This document shows positions 35,142-44,155 of a DNA stretch of 64,000 bases, in pieces. The DNA comes from Thomasclavelia sp047249845 (GTDB taxonomy: Bacteria > Bacillota_I > Bacilli_A > Erysipelotrichales > Coprobacillaceae). Location of the stretch: assembly GCF_047249845.1 (NCBI RefSeq), contig NZ_JBKTWO010000002.1, positions 50,254 through 114,253 on the forward strand, given 5' to 3'. Under the pieces are notes generated by a model. That model worked only from the letters and a program-made list of their open reading frames with translations, made no database searches and was not told where the DNA came from. The position numbers and the translations under genes were made by a program. Position 1 is the stretch's first letter. Every line of letters begins with the position of its first letter.

Positions 35142-35918
35142 TTATGATAATCCTAATAACTGTTTCTTTTTAGCATCAAATTCTTCTTGAGTTATTATTC
35201 CCATTTGTAATAACTCATGTAATTTTTTTAGTTCATCTAGGGGGATTACACTGTAATTAGACTGTACTGATTTTTGGGCATTTAATTCACAAATATTATT
35301 CAAAATAGATATGTCCTTTTCACATTGCTCTAAAATACTTGTGATAGGGATACCATCATATTGATTGTACTTTTGATAATAGCTTATATAGATATAAGGT
35401 TCATCATATGAATAAAGATCAAGTTTAATTTTCAACTCTACTAATGGCTCATAACTATTGTATGTTAACATTGCTGCTATATTCTGTTGACCAGCTTTAT
35501 TACTCCCATTTACATCCTCAGTGCGTTCATAGGTATAGAATTTCTTTGTCATTTTAACTAATTCATAATTCTTTATCTGATTAAAGTCTAATTTTATAGC
35601 AGAATTATTAGTTTTAGATTTTGGATAGATTTTAATCGTTTGATTATTTTCATCAATAATTAAGCGTTTAGTATAAGGAAGTAAGCGATTATATAATTGA
35701 TGTGTTTCTTCCATGATTTGCGGATTAGTAAAAAGAAATTTAAAGATATTTTTTTCTTCAACAAATTTAAAGTATATAAATCCCTTTTCGTACTCTTCGA
35801 TATTGATGGCTTCTAATTGCTCAAATGCAAATTTATGATAAGCTCCTTTCCGTAATAAAATCGAATCATCAAAAAGTTCTATTTCATTAAACGCACCATA
35901 TTTAATTTTTTTCCCCAT
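35142..35918 (-). CDS. SHOCT-domain protein with PH-like front part
   Basis: 258 residues. The C-terminus is a SHOCT domain (LDELKKLHELLQMGIITQEE then FDAKKKQLLGL), a short helical pair frequent in phage and membrane-linked proteins. The front 200 residues are beta-rich with alternating aromatic and charged strands, like bacterial PH-type domains. No signal peptide. Last gene of the minus-strand block before the tape measure. Function unknown. Confidence 0.75.
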   Translation of the reverse strand: MGKKIKYGAFNEIELFDDSILLRKGAYHKFAFEQLEAINIEEYEKGFIYFKFVEEKNIFKFLFTNPQIMEETHQLYNRLLPYTKRLIIDENNQTIKIYPKSKTNNSAIKLDFNQIKNYELVKMTKKFYTYERTEDVNGSNKAGQQNIAAMLTYNSYEPLVELKIKLDLYSYDEPYIYISYYQKYNQYDGIPITSILEQCEKDISILNNICELNAQKSVQSNYSVIPLDELKKLHELLQMGIITQEEFDAKKKQLLGLS

Positions 35919-36003
35919 ATTTTATATACCTCTCATTCTAGTTATGCTTTAAATTGTATCATAACATAAATATTCATTCAAGTTTATAAGGAGGTGTTTT
36001 TGA

Positions 36004-38118
36004 ATGGAAAATATAAATAATTTAAAAGAGACAAATGATTACCTAAAAAAAATGACAGAACAATTAAAACAAATTGACATTCTGAAAAATATGGAATTTA
36101 ATTTTGGTACAGAGCCACTGATAAATGCAATGGGGTTATTTACCGAATTAGATACTAGTATAAAAATTGCTTCAGATGGTATAAAGTTACTGGAAAAAAA
36201 TGGTCTAAGTAATACATTAAATGATATGACTTCAAAGGGATCAATATTAAGTGGTATATTGCTTAATGCAGGTGATTCAATTAAAACCTTGACATCATGT
36301 ACTGATGTTCACACATTTGCAACAACACTATGTACAATGGCTACAACTGCATTTGGCGCAGCCTTAGAATTTTTAAAAACAAATCCTTTAGTAGCGGTAG
36401 TAGGAGCAATTGGATTAGCAGTAGGTGCATTATCATTATTTAGTGGAACTGAGGAGAAGGCTAAAACTGATACTGATTTACTTTCTGAAGCTCAAGCAAA
36501 AAAAAGAAAGGAATTGGAGGATACAACTAAAGCAATAAAAGATCAAACAAGTTCAACAATTGAATCAGCTAAAGAACAAGTAGCACAAGTTGGTGCTATT
36601 AAAGGATTAGTAGAAAATCTTAAAGGTCTAACAGATAATGAAGGTTTTTTTGATAGTACTAATATTGAAGCGGTTAAATATTATATTGATGAAATTAATA
36701 GTAATATGCCTGGAACAGTAGAATTAACAGAAGATGGTAGAGTAAATTGGTTAAAAAATTCAGAAGCAATAGAAGATAATATTAAGCAATTAGAACGAAA
36801 AGCAAAAGTAGAGGCTTATTATGATGGTTATGTTGAAAGTTTAAAAAATGAATCAAAGCTAAGAGGTGAATTAACACTTGCTCAAAATAATTATAATTCA
36901 GAATTAGAGAAACAGGCAGAATTACAGCAGAAATATGATGAAATAATTGAAAAATCTAATAAAGGTATTGCAACTTATGAAGAATTAGCTTTGTTAGGTG
37001 ATTATAGTAAACAAATGGAAGAATCAAACATAAAACTAGGTGAATATAGTTCAACTTTAAGTCAAGCCAAATCGGCATATGAGGCAAATAAACAAGGAGC
37101 AGATCTTTATCAAATGGCAGTACAAAATATGGATGAAACAATAGCTACCTCTGCAGCTTTGATGACCGAAGAAATGTTAGTAATTGGACAAAATGGGACA
37201 AGCACCTGGGCAAGCTTAGCTGCAGCAAGAGAAGATTGTAAGACAAGGATGTTAACTGCAGAGGGTGAGGAAAAAGAAGCTATACTTTTGGCTAATGAAT
37301 TGATTAATGCAGAAACTATTAATAAGGCAATGGTTTTTGGAGACAGCTATGACAAAATGATTAGTAATCTTAAAGAAAAAGGAGCTATTTTATCTGAGGA
37401 TGAAGAAAAACAATTAAAAGCTAGCTATGATATGTGGAAAATGTCTACAGATGGAATTTATAATGCACAAAAAGCTGGTTTGGATACATTAGCATTGATG
37501 AAAAGCGTTGCTATGTCTAATATGGCGGAAGAAGATAAAAAGAAATTAGCTGAAAATGTTAGAAAATTTGCAGAAGCAGGAAATGTTCAAGGTCTAAAAC
37601 TATGTCAAAACCTTGCTGATGGATTAAGTAAAAATAATGGTCAAGTAAATGATGAAACTAATAATTTAATGAATCAAATGGACGGAATAATTAAAAATAA
37701 GAAGCTAAAAGCAACTGTAACTTCAGATACAGATAAAGATAGTGTTGATAAATCAGTTAATACAGTTAAAAAAGCAATGAATGGTATTGGTAGTGTTTTT
37801 GTTGGAATTAAATCACTTTTTGGATTTGCAGATGGAGGATTTCCAGATACGGGTGAATTGTTTGTTGCTCGTGAAGCTGGTCCAGAATTAGTTGGACGAA
37901 TCAATGGTAAAACAGCTGTTGCGAATAATGATCAGATTGTATCTGGTATTAGTTCAGGTGTTTATAATGCGATGATTGGAGCAATGTCTAAAGGTAATCG
38001 TAATAATACTACTGTTACTGCAATCTTCCAGGTTGATGGTAAACAAGTAGCGAAACAGGTAATAAATGCTCATAATAAAGAAGTTATGCAAACGGGTAGA
38101 AGTCCATTATTGATATAG
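36004..38118 (+). CDS. Tail tape measure protein
   Basis: 704 residues. Long helical, Lys/Glu/Ala-rich coiled-coil body, one strongly hydrophobic segment (PLVAVVGAIGLAVGALSLF, about residues 126-148) and the typical C-terminal end FADGGFPDTGELFVAREAGP, ELVGRINGKTAVANNDQI. The tail length rule of about 0.15 nm per residue would give roughly 105 nm. AAGGAGGTG lies before the ATG. In phages this gene follows the chaperones directly; here 4.4 kb intervene, so it needs its own promoter or long read-through. Confidence 0.92.
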   Translation: MENINNLKETNDYLKKMTEQLKQIDILKNMEFNFGTEPLINAMGLFTELDTSIKIASDGIKLLEKNGLSNTLNDMTSKGSILSGILLNAGDSIKTLTSCTDVHTFATTLCTMATTAFGAALEFLKTNPLVAVVGAIGLAVGALSLFSGTEEKAKTDTDLLSEAQAKKRKELEDTTKAIKDQTSSTIESAKEQVAQVGAIKGLVENLKGLTDNEGFFDSTNIEAVKYYIDEINSNMPGTVELTEDGRVNWLKNSEAIEDNIKQLERKAKVEAYYDGYVESLKNESKLRGELTLAQNNYNSELEKQAELQQKYDEIIEKSNKGIATYEELALLGDYSKQMEESNIKLGEYSSTLSQAKSAYEANKQGADLYQMAVQNMDETIATSAALMTEEMLVIGQNGTSTWASLAAAREDCKTRMLTAEGEEKEAILLANELINAETINKAMVFGDSYDKMISNLKEKGAILSEDEEKQLKASYDMWKMSTDGIYNAQKAGLDTLALMKSVAMSNMAEEDKKKLAENVRKFAEAGNVQGLKLCQNLADGLSKNNGQVNDETNNLMNQMDGIIKNKKLKATVTSDTDKDSVDKSVNTVKKAMNGIGSVFVGIKSLFGFADGGFPDTGELFVAREAGPELVGRINGKTAVANNDQIVSGISSGVYNAMIGAMSKGNRNNTTVTAIFQVDGKQVAKQVINAHNKEVMQTGRSPLLI

Positions 38119-38130
38119 GAGGTGTATACA

Positions 38131-38496
38131 ATGGAAATATTAAAAATAGGTAAAGATTTGACAGTTAATCCTAGTTCATTACAATGGCAGGAATCGGATT
38201 TGGATAGTAGTGAAGGTTCAGGACGAAATGTACTAGGGGAAATGTTTAGGGATCGAATAACGGTAAAGCGTAAGCTTTCCGTTACTTTCCCGCCAATGCT
38301 TACAAATGAAATGTCAAAAGTATTAAAAGCAATTGAACCAATCTTCTTTGATATCACATATCCTGATCCTAAAGAGGGTAAAAATGTAACAATGAATGTA
38401 TATGTTAGTGATAGAACAGTTCCCGTTTATTGTTTTGACAAGGATGCTAATGAGTGGTTATGGCAAGGTCTTGCTATTGAATTTATGGAACGTTAG
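38131..38496 (+). CDS. Tail protein of the DUF6711 type
   Basis: 121 residues. The pattern LQWQESDLDSSEGSGRN, RDRITVKRKLSVTFPPM, FFDITYPDPKEGKNVTMNVY and DRTVPVY ... WLWQGLAIEFME matches the DUF6711 proteins found right after siphophage tape measures, probably the distal-tail (Dit-position) protein. An in-frame GTG at 38122 lies in the AGGAGGTG ribosome site, so the start is 38131. Confidence 0.82.
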   Translation: MEILKIGKDLTVNPSSLQWQESDLDSSEGSGRNVLGEMFRDRITVKRKLSVTFPPMLTNEMSKVLKAIEPIFFDITYPDPKEGKNVTMNVYVSDRTVPVYCFDKDANEWLWQGLAIEFMER

Positions 38497-38508
38497 GAGG
38501 AATGATCT

Positions 38509-40617
38509 ATGTTAGAAGTTAGTAATGAATATAAAAATACGATTATTTCTCCAAAACGTGAATTTTTAATAAAAGTCATAATTAATGATCAAGAGATAGA
38601 AAGTAAATATCTTAAGGGGATTAAAATAGAAGAAATTAGCTGTAGTAAAGAAATGATTTCAATAGGTGATGTATGTAGTAATGCATTTGAACTAGAAATG
38701 TTTATTTTAGATAGATTAGTTTCTTATGATTTAGCAAAAGTTGTAATTAAAAGTGGATTGAAATATGATGATAAGATTGAATGGGTTGATTTAGGGACAT
38801 ATATAGTAAATGAAGTAACACGTGATAAATATTCAATTAAATTAAGTGGTTTTGATGCTATGAAAAGATTTGAAGAAGTATATAATCCAAATATTATTTT
38901 TAATGATGAAACAAAGTTTATTGATGTACTAAATGATCTATTAAGACAATGTATTGTATCATTAGCACCTATTGATTTAAATGAGTATGAAAATATTATT
39001 ATTGATCATTATTTTGAAGGGATAACTTGTAAAGAACTAATTGGCTATTTAGCTGGTTTGATGGGATGCAATGTAAGAATCAATCGTGTTAATGAATTAG
39101 AATTTTATTGGTATCAAGATACTGGGATAGTTATTAGTGATGAATTAATTTATCAAGATAGTTATCAAGAGTCATTTGAAAATGAATTAGTTATTAACTC
39201 TTTAACTAGTGGTGATGAAACTAATACCTATGTATGTGGTTCGGGTAATGGAATTAGTTTTACAAACCCATATATGACTCAAGAGTTATTGGATAAGATT
39301 TTTTTAAAGATTGAGGGATTTAGTTATCAACCGTGTTCACTTAAATGGCGAGGAAATCCTTGTATCGAAAATAGTGATATTATTAAATATAATGATAAAA
39401 ATATAGTAATAATGAAACAGACACTAATTTTAGATGGTGGTTTTAGTAGCCAAGTTGAATGTATGGGAAAACTAGATAATGATGTTGTAATGAAAACATC
39501 TAGTCCAACTGAAATTAAATTAAATAAGCTTTATAATACTCTAACAAATGCATTAAAACATAGTACTGAAACTATTTTAGGTCAACATGGTGGAAATCTG
39601 GTCATTGATTTAAATAGCGATGGTAAACCTAGTGGCTGGACAATTATGAATACTCCTACTTTAGAATCATATACAAAGTTATGGAAAATGAATCAAGGCG
39701 GCTTAGGATATAGTGAAGATGGTGGTAAGACATTTAAAAATATTGCTTTTGATTTAGAAGGTAATTTTAATGCTAATATCATTAATACTGGAGTAATTAA
39801 TGGTGAGATGTTTGAACTTGATCTACAGACTGGTGTAATTAAGATTGGTAAACGTGATAATGATGGTGATATCAGTAACCCAAGTTTTTATTTGAATGAA
39901 AATGGTGAACTAAAAATAAATGGATTTAATTCTTTTGGAGAAAATCTGATTCATGATAGTATTGGTGTCTTTAACGATGGTTCATGGGAAGGTAGTTTTA
40001 ATTTAGATTCGACAAATGAGATACGAAATATGAATTCTTATGGTTATGCTATCTTATTAAAAAAAGGCAATTTAAAACAACATATAAATGTCGTTAATGG
40101 TACTTATACGCTATCATTTATATATAAAAAGCTTATTAATCTAGCAAAAGTAAAAGTTATCATAAATGGAGAAGAATTTGCGTTATCTAACAACAGTTAT
40201 ACAGAATTTAAACACCTATTAAATGTAACAACTGGCAGTATAGAAATAGAATTTGTAAGTGATACTGAAAATGCATGTCCAATAATAAATCTAATGTTAA
40301 ATAAAGGTGACCAGCCAGTAGAATGGTCTTTAAATCCAAATGAAACATGGTCTGATACAGTACAGATTGGACGAGGAATTCGTATATCAAGCAGTGGAAC
40401 AGATGTAATATTTGTGGCCAATGCAGATATTATCGGATTTATGAATAAACAAGGTGAATATATTACTACTTTCGATAATGAGGGACTTGTAGCTAGTTCT
40501 ATAATAGTAAAAAACAAGGCAACAATTGTAAACCTTTTGATTCAAGATATTAACAATCAGACCGTAATCAATAGAATAAATCCAGAAGAAGTGGAGGTAA
40601 TAGACAATGGTAAATAG
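38509..40617 (+). CDS. Tail hub / tail-associated structural protein (Tal-like)
   Basis: 702 residues. The front 330 residues (SNEYKNTIISPKREFLIKVI, LGTYIVNEVTRDKYSIKLSG, then a hub-like alpha/beta region) match the N-terminal domain of siphophage minor structural proteins that form the tail tip. Around 470-620 there is a jelly-roll-like carbohydrate-binding segment (GENLIHDSIGVFNDGSWEGS). The C-terminal 80 residues are beta-rich (NADIIGFMNKQGEYITTFDN). It overlaps the next gene by 11 bp. Confidence 0.82.
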   Translation: MLEVSNEYKNTIISPKREFLIKVIINDQEIESKYLKGIKIEEISCSKEMISIGDVCSNAFELEMFILDRLVSYDLAKVVIKSGLKYDDKIEWVDLGTYIVNEVTRDKYSIKLSGFDAMKRFEEVYNPNIIFNDETKFIDVLNDLLRQCIVSLAPIDLNEYENIIIDHYFEGITCKELIGYLAGLMGCNVRINRVNELEFYWYQDTGIVISDELIYQDSYQESFENELVINSLTSGDETNTYVCGSGNGISFTNPYMTQELLDKIFLKIEGFSYQPCSLKWRGNPCIENSDIIKYNDKNIVIMKQTLILDGGFSSQVECMGKLDNDVVMKTSSPTEIKLNKLYNTLTNALKHSTETILGQHGGNLVIDLNSDGKPSGWTIMNTPTLESYTKLWKMNQGGLGYSEDGGKTFKNIAFDLEGNFNANIINTGVINGEMFELDLQTGVIKIGKRDNDGDISNPSFYLNENGELKINGFNSFGENLIHDSIGVFNDGSWEGSFNLDSTNEIRNMNSYGYAILLKKGNLKQHINVVNGTYTLSFIYKKLINLAKVKVIINGEEFALSNNSYTEFKHLLNVTTGSIEIEFVSDTENACPIINLMLNKGDQPVEWSLNPNETWSDTVQIGRGIRISSSGTDVIFVANADIIGFMNKQGEYITTFDNEGLVASSIIVKNKATIVNLLIQDINNQTVINRINPEEVEVIDNGK

Positions 40618-42595
40618 TGGAGTATTAGGTGGTGGCGGATATCAAGGAAGATATCTGGAATTTGCATGGCAATTAATTAGTCAGGATATTGCAAGCAATA
40701 CATCTACAATATACTGGCGTGTTACAGTTGTAGGTGGATCTAGTTCTTACTACTATCATTACAGGGACTACGCAGATGCATTTGGAGAAGTTTTGGTAAA
40801 CAGTAACAGTCGTACACAGCGGTATAAAGGCGATTTGAACAACGGGTATAAAACTATCCAACATGATGCTAACGGGAATGCTTCTTTTGGCGCTCATGTC
40901 GTGGCAGCGGTCTATACAAGCAGTGTTAACGAAGATGTATCTACATCATGGTCACTGCCAACAATTCCAAGACAAGCAAACATTACAAATGTCATTAATA
41001 ATTTTAATGACGAAGAAAACCCATGGTTTGAGTATACCAATCCAGCCAACTGGGAATTGAAAACTTGGCTTGAACCTAATCCAACAGGACCGCATTTATG
41101 TGAACGAACTTTTAGAGGTACTGGAGGAAGATATACCTGGGCTTTGACAGATGCTGAACGTAAACAGTTAAGACAGGCATGCAAAGGCAACAGCTGTTTA
41201 ATTCGTATCGGACTATACAGTAACGGAACTACATGGGCAAGTTATCATGATAGAGCATATATTATTAAGGATCCTATGCCGATTGTAGCAACTCCGACAT
41301 GGAAAAGTACCAATCTAACTACTTTAGCTGATAATACAACTGTTATAAAAGGATATAGTAATGTAACAGTTACAGTTCCTATTGCAGCTCCAGTAAAAGA
41401 AGCAACTATTAAGCAGTATAAAGTTATCTGCGGAAATATAGTTCAAACGAGAGCTGCTTATGGTGATTTTAATCTAAAAAATGTAAGTGACAGCATAATT
41501 AAATGCTATGTGGAAGACTCTCGCGGAAACACGGTTGAGAAGATATTAAATATTACAAATTACAAGCAGTATGAATCACCAGTAATTACTTCTTTATCTT
41601 TAAGCAGGTCTGTAGGTGGGATTGGTACAAACGTTACGTTAAGCTATAAAGGAATTTTTTGGAACAATACTTTTGGAAAAGCAAGCAATGGTGTAACTGC
41701 ACAATATTATTATAAAGAACAGGGAGCTGGTACATGGATTCAAGGGTCTACGACTATTACACCAAGGGTCTTTCGTTCAGATGAATTTGAAGGTGAATAT
41801 GAAATAAAAGGGGATTTGGAGGCTAATGGCTTTGATGCAGGAAAAAATTATGATTTCAAGCTAGTTGTTACGGATAAGTTAGTAAATGTAGGAAAAACCA
41901 CCATTTTAACTACTGGTAAACCTAATATGTCAATACACCGTAATGGTGTTGCTTTTGGAGGATTTTATGATTTGGATGTTGGGGGATTATTGCAGGTTAA
42001 TGGTAGAAATATTGCTAATTTTACATATAGCACAGAAGAACAGTGGATAGGGGATTATTGGATAGATGGTCGTAAGATTTATCAGAAATCTTTTAATATT
42101 GGAGCATTACCTAACAATCAAAAAAAGCAAATAAATCATAATATAAATAATTTCAATACTTTGGTTAGTATAAAATCATCTTGGTTTGATACATATGATA
42201 ATTTCTGGTTTTTTGATTTTAGAAGAGATGCATCTGATGTTAAAATACAGTTTATAGTCAACAGTAATCAAATTGAGGTTTGTGGAATAGGAACTGATTG
42301 GAGTGTTAGAACTAATAACTGTGTTTGTACATTGTATTATACTAAAGATGATGTAGAAGAAGATGAAAAGGATGAAGAGGTAAATTCTGATAAAAGTACT
42401 TTACAAAATTATTATGACCAGATGAAAAGCTTGAATCAAAACGATTATACTGAAAGTACTTGGGAAAATTTCTCAATAGCATTATCTAATGCAAAGGATG
42501 TATTAGATGATCGAAGGGCAACACAGGATACTGTAGATGATGCTTATAAAGCATTATTAATGGCATATTTAAGTCTTAGAAGAAAAAATAGTTAA
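40607..42595 (+). CDS. Receptor-binding tail fibre (DUF859) with FIVAR domain
   Basis: 662 residues. The N-terminal third (GRYLEFAWQLISQDIASNTS, DAFGEVLVNSNSRTQRYKGD) is a DUF859 siphophage minor structural protein. Ig-like strands follow (about residues 230-440), then a trimerising/tip-like part (GKPNMSIHRNGVAFGGF) and, from about 595, a FIVAR helical domain (ESTWENFSIALSNAKDVLDD). FIVAR units bind glycans or link cell-surface modules. The 5' half is about 40% G+C against about 28% around it, a sign of recent acquisition of target specificity. Confidence 0.85.
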   Translation: MVNSGVLGGGGYQGRYLEFAWQLISQDIASNTSTIYWRVTVVGGSSSYYYHYRDYADAFGEVLVNSNSRTQRYKGDLNNGYKTIQHDANGNASFGAHVVAAVYTSSVNEDVSTSWSLPTIPRQANITNVINNFNDEENPWFEYTNPANWELKTWLEPNPTGPHLCERTFRGTGGRYTWALTDAERKQLRQACKGNSCLIRIGLYSNGTTWASYHDRAYIIKDPMPIVATPTWKSTNLTTLADNTTVIKGYSNVTVTVPIAAPVKEATIKQYKVICGNIVQTRAAYGDFNLKNVSDSIIKCYVEDSRGNTVEKILNITNYKQYESPVITSLSLSRSVGGIGTNVTLSYKGIFWNNTFGKASNGVTAQYYYKEQGAGTWIQGSTTITPRVFRSDEFEGEYEIKGDLEANGFDAGKNYDFKLVVTDKLVNVGKTTILTTGKPNMSIHRNGVAFGGFYDLDVGGLLQVNGRNIANFTYSTEEQWIGDYWIDGRKIYQKSFNIGALPNNQKKQINHNINNFNTLVSIKSSWFDTYDNFWFFDFRRDASDVKIQFIVNSNQIEVCGIGTDWSVRTNNCVCTLYYTKDDVEEDEKDEEVNSDKSTLQNYYDQMKSLNQNDYTESTWENFSIALSNAKDVLDDRRATQDTVDDAYKALLMAYLSLRRKNS

Positions 42596-42617
42596 TAAAG
42601 ATGAGTAATATGAAAAT

Positions 42618-43076
42618 ATGAATATTTTAGGAAATTTAAATTATATGGATACATACAATGCATTTATAGGTGCAGTTATTGCTTTTTTTAGTCTGATTTT
42701 TGGAGAACACTGGATTTTATTTGCAATCTTTTTGTTATTCAATGTTATTGATTATATAACAGGCTGGATGAAATCTAAAATGACTAATAAAATAAACTCT
42801 GCAGCAGGATTACTAGGTATTTTAAAAAAATTAGGATATTGGATTATGATTATGATTTCATTTTTGGCATCAGTTTTATTCATTGAAATTGGTAATGCTT
42901 TAGGAATCGATTTAAGCATTACTACTTTGCTAGGATGGTTTGTATTAGCCTCGTTAGCAATAAATGAACTTAGAAGTATTGTAGAAAACTTAGTGGAAGC
43001 AGGTTACGATATTCCAATAGTATTTACAAAAGGGTTAGAAGTAGCTGATAAAATGATCAACGAGGAAGATAAATAA
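42618..43076 (+). CDS. Phage holin (Holin_4-like)
   Basis: 152 residues with four hydrophobic helices (about residues 12-30, 32-52, 70-93 and 100-118), a charged C-terminus and the motif FNVIDYITGWMKSK that marks the toxin-secretion/phage-lysis holin family. It would make membrane lesions that release the endolysin. It lies directly upstream of the lysin, one base apart. Confidence 0.88.
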   Translation: MNILGNLNYMDTYNAFIGAVIAFFSLIFGEHWILFAIFLLFNVIDYITGWMKSKMTNKINSAAGLLGILKKLGYWIMIMISFLASVLFIEIGNALGIDLSITTLLGWFVLASLAINELRSIVENLVEAGYDIPIVFTKGLEVADKMINEEDK

Positions 43077-43077
43077 A

Positions 43078-43830
43078 ATGATAATGACAGCAAAGCAATT
43101 AGTAGAAAAAGTAAAATCTGTAGCAAGTAGTGCTACAGTATATAAATTAGGAACATTTGGAAATAAGGTATCAAAAGGAAAAAGACAGTGGGATTGTAGT
43201 GGTCTATTAAAAGGAATTTTATGGGGTTATCCTGAAAATGGTAAATATGCATCAAATGGAGTATTAGACCAAAACGCTGATACAATCATTTCGAATTGTT
43301 TAAATATTAGTAGTGATTTTAGTGATATTAAAGCTGGAGAAATAGTATGGATTAAAGGACATATGGGTATTTATATTGGTAATGGTCAAGTTGTCGAAGC
43401 TACACCTAAATGGGATAATGGAGTACAAATTACAACTTGTAAAAATATTAATAATGGTCAAAAAGAAAGAAAATGGTTAAAACATGGAAAAAGTCCTTAT
43501 ATTGAGTATCTACAAGAAAATAATACTAATAACTGGATTGCTTGTTTACAATTAGAATGTAACCGGCAGGGATTTAGCAGTCAAAAGGTTGATGGTATTG
43601 CGGGTAAAATAACATTAGCTGCTTGTCCTCAATTATCAAATACATCTAGAGGAAAGATTACTGCATTAGTCCAAGAAAGATTAAACATGCTAGGTTATAA
43701 TTGTGGAAGTATAGATGGTATAAATGGAGTTAATACGCAAAAAGCAATTAAGAAATTCCAACAAGATAAAGGATTACAGGTGGACGGTATTGTTGGTAAA
43801 AATACATGGAAGCACTTGTTGATGATATAG
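43078..43830 (+). CDS. Endolysin: NlpC/P60-type peptidase with peptidoglycan-binding repeats
   Basis: 250 residues. The NlpC/P60 or amidase-like catalytic part has Cys40 (WDCSGLLKG) and His95 (GHMGIYIGNGQVVEA). Two peptidoglycan-binding repeats follow; the second (LNMLGYNCGSIDGINGVNTQ) is complete, the first partial. No signal peptide, so export depends on the holin. Starts ATG ATA ATG; either ATG could be used. A lost SH3 tail lies just downstream. Confidence 0.88.
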   Translation: MIMTAKQLVEKVKSVASSATVYKLGTFGNKVSKGKRQWDCSGLLKGILWGYPENGKYASNGVLDQNADTIISNCLNISSDFSDIKAGEIVWIKGHMGIYIGNGQVVEATPKWDNGVQITTCKNINNGQKERKWLKHGKSPYIEYLQENNTNNWIACLQLECNRQGFSSQKVDGIAGKITLAACPQLSNTSRGKITALVQERLNMLGYNCGSIDGINGVNTQKAIKKFQQDKGLQVDGIVGKNTWKHLLMI

Positions 43831-43839
43831 TTTTTAATC

Positions 43840-44031
43840 ATTGTCTATAATGATCCAGGGATTAATTATGCTAGAAAAGTAAAAAGTGAATTAACTGAAG
43901 GTGGTAAAAAACATTCTAATGATAATGGTGGATTATTGAAAGGTACAAAAGTCTCGGTCAAAGAGTGGACTGGTAATTGGGCACACATTCCAAGTGGCTG
44001 GGTTTCTGGCAAATATCTAAAACAAGTTTAA
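43840..44031 (+). pseudogene. Orphan SH3 domain remnant of an earlier lysin
   Basis: A 63-codon open stretch without start codon reads IVYNDPGINYARKVKSELTE, then NGGLLKGTKVSVKEWTGNWA and IPSGWVSGKYLKQV. That is the bacterial SH3 cell-wall-binding domain found at the end of many Clostridia/Erysipelotrichia amidases (SGWVSGKYL finish). It is in the same direction as the endolysin but not joined to it, so it looks like the left-over tail of a lysin replaced by recombination. Confidence 0.8.
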
Positions 44032-44055
44032 GATGTAATACAGTAGAAATGAAGT

Positions 44056-44093
44056 AATGCTATAACTATACATTAGTTATAGCATTATTTTTT
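44056..44093 (+). terminator. Terminator ending the tail/lysis locus
   Basis: Perfect 12-bp stem AATGCTATAACT/AGTTATAGCATT with a seven-base loop and T6. Confidence 0.92.
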
Positions 44094-44155
44094 ATGAAAA
44101 GTTATTTATTGTAATTGGTCTGTGTTATAATCTTTGATATGAAAGTGGTGGGAAA

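Noticed and set aside
40197..40517. Minus-strand ORFs inside the tail hub gene
   Set aside because: Shadows of the plus-strand frame: no ribosome sites, no family resemblance, and the plus gene is well supported.
26119..44093. Complete inducible prophage
   Set aside because: No terminase, portal, capsid, head-tail connector, replication or integration genes are present between the chromosomal flanks.
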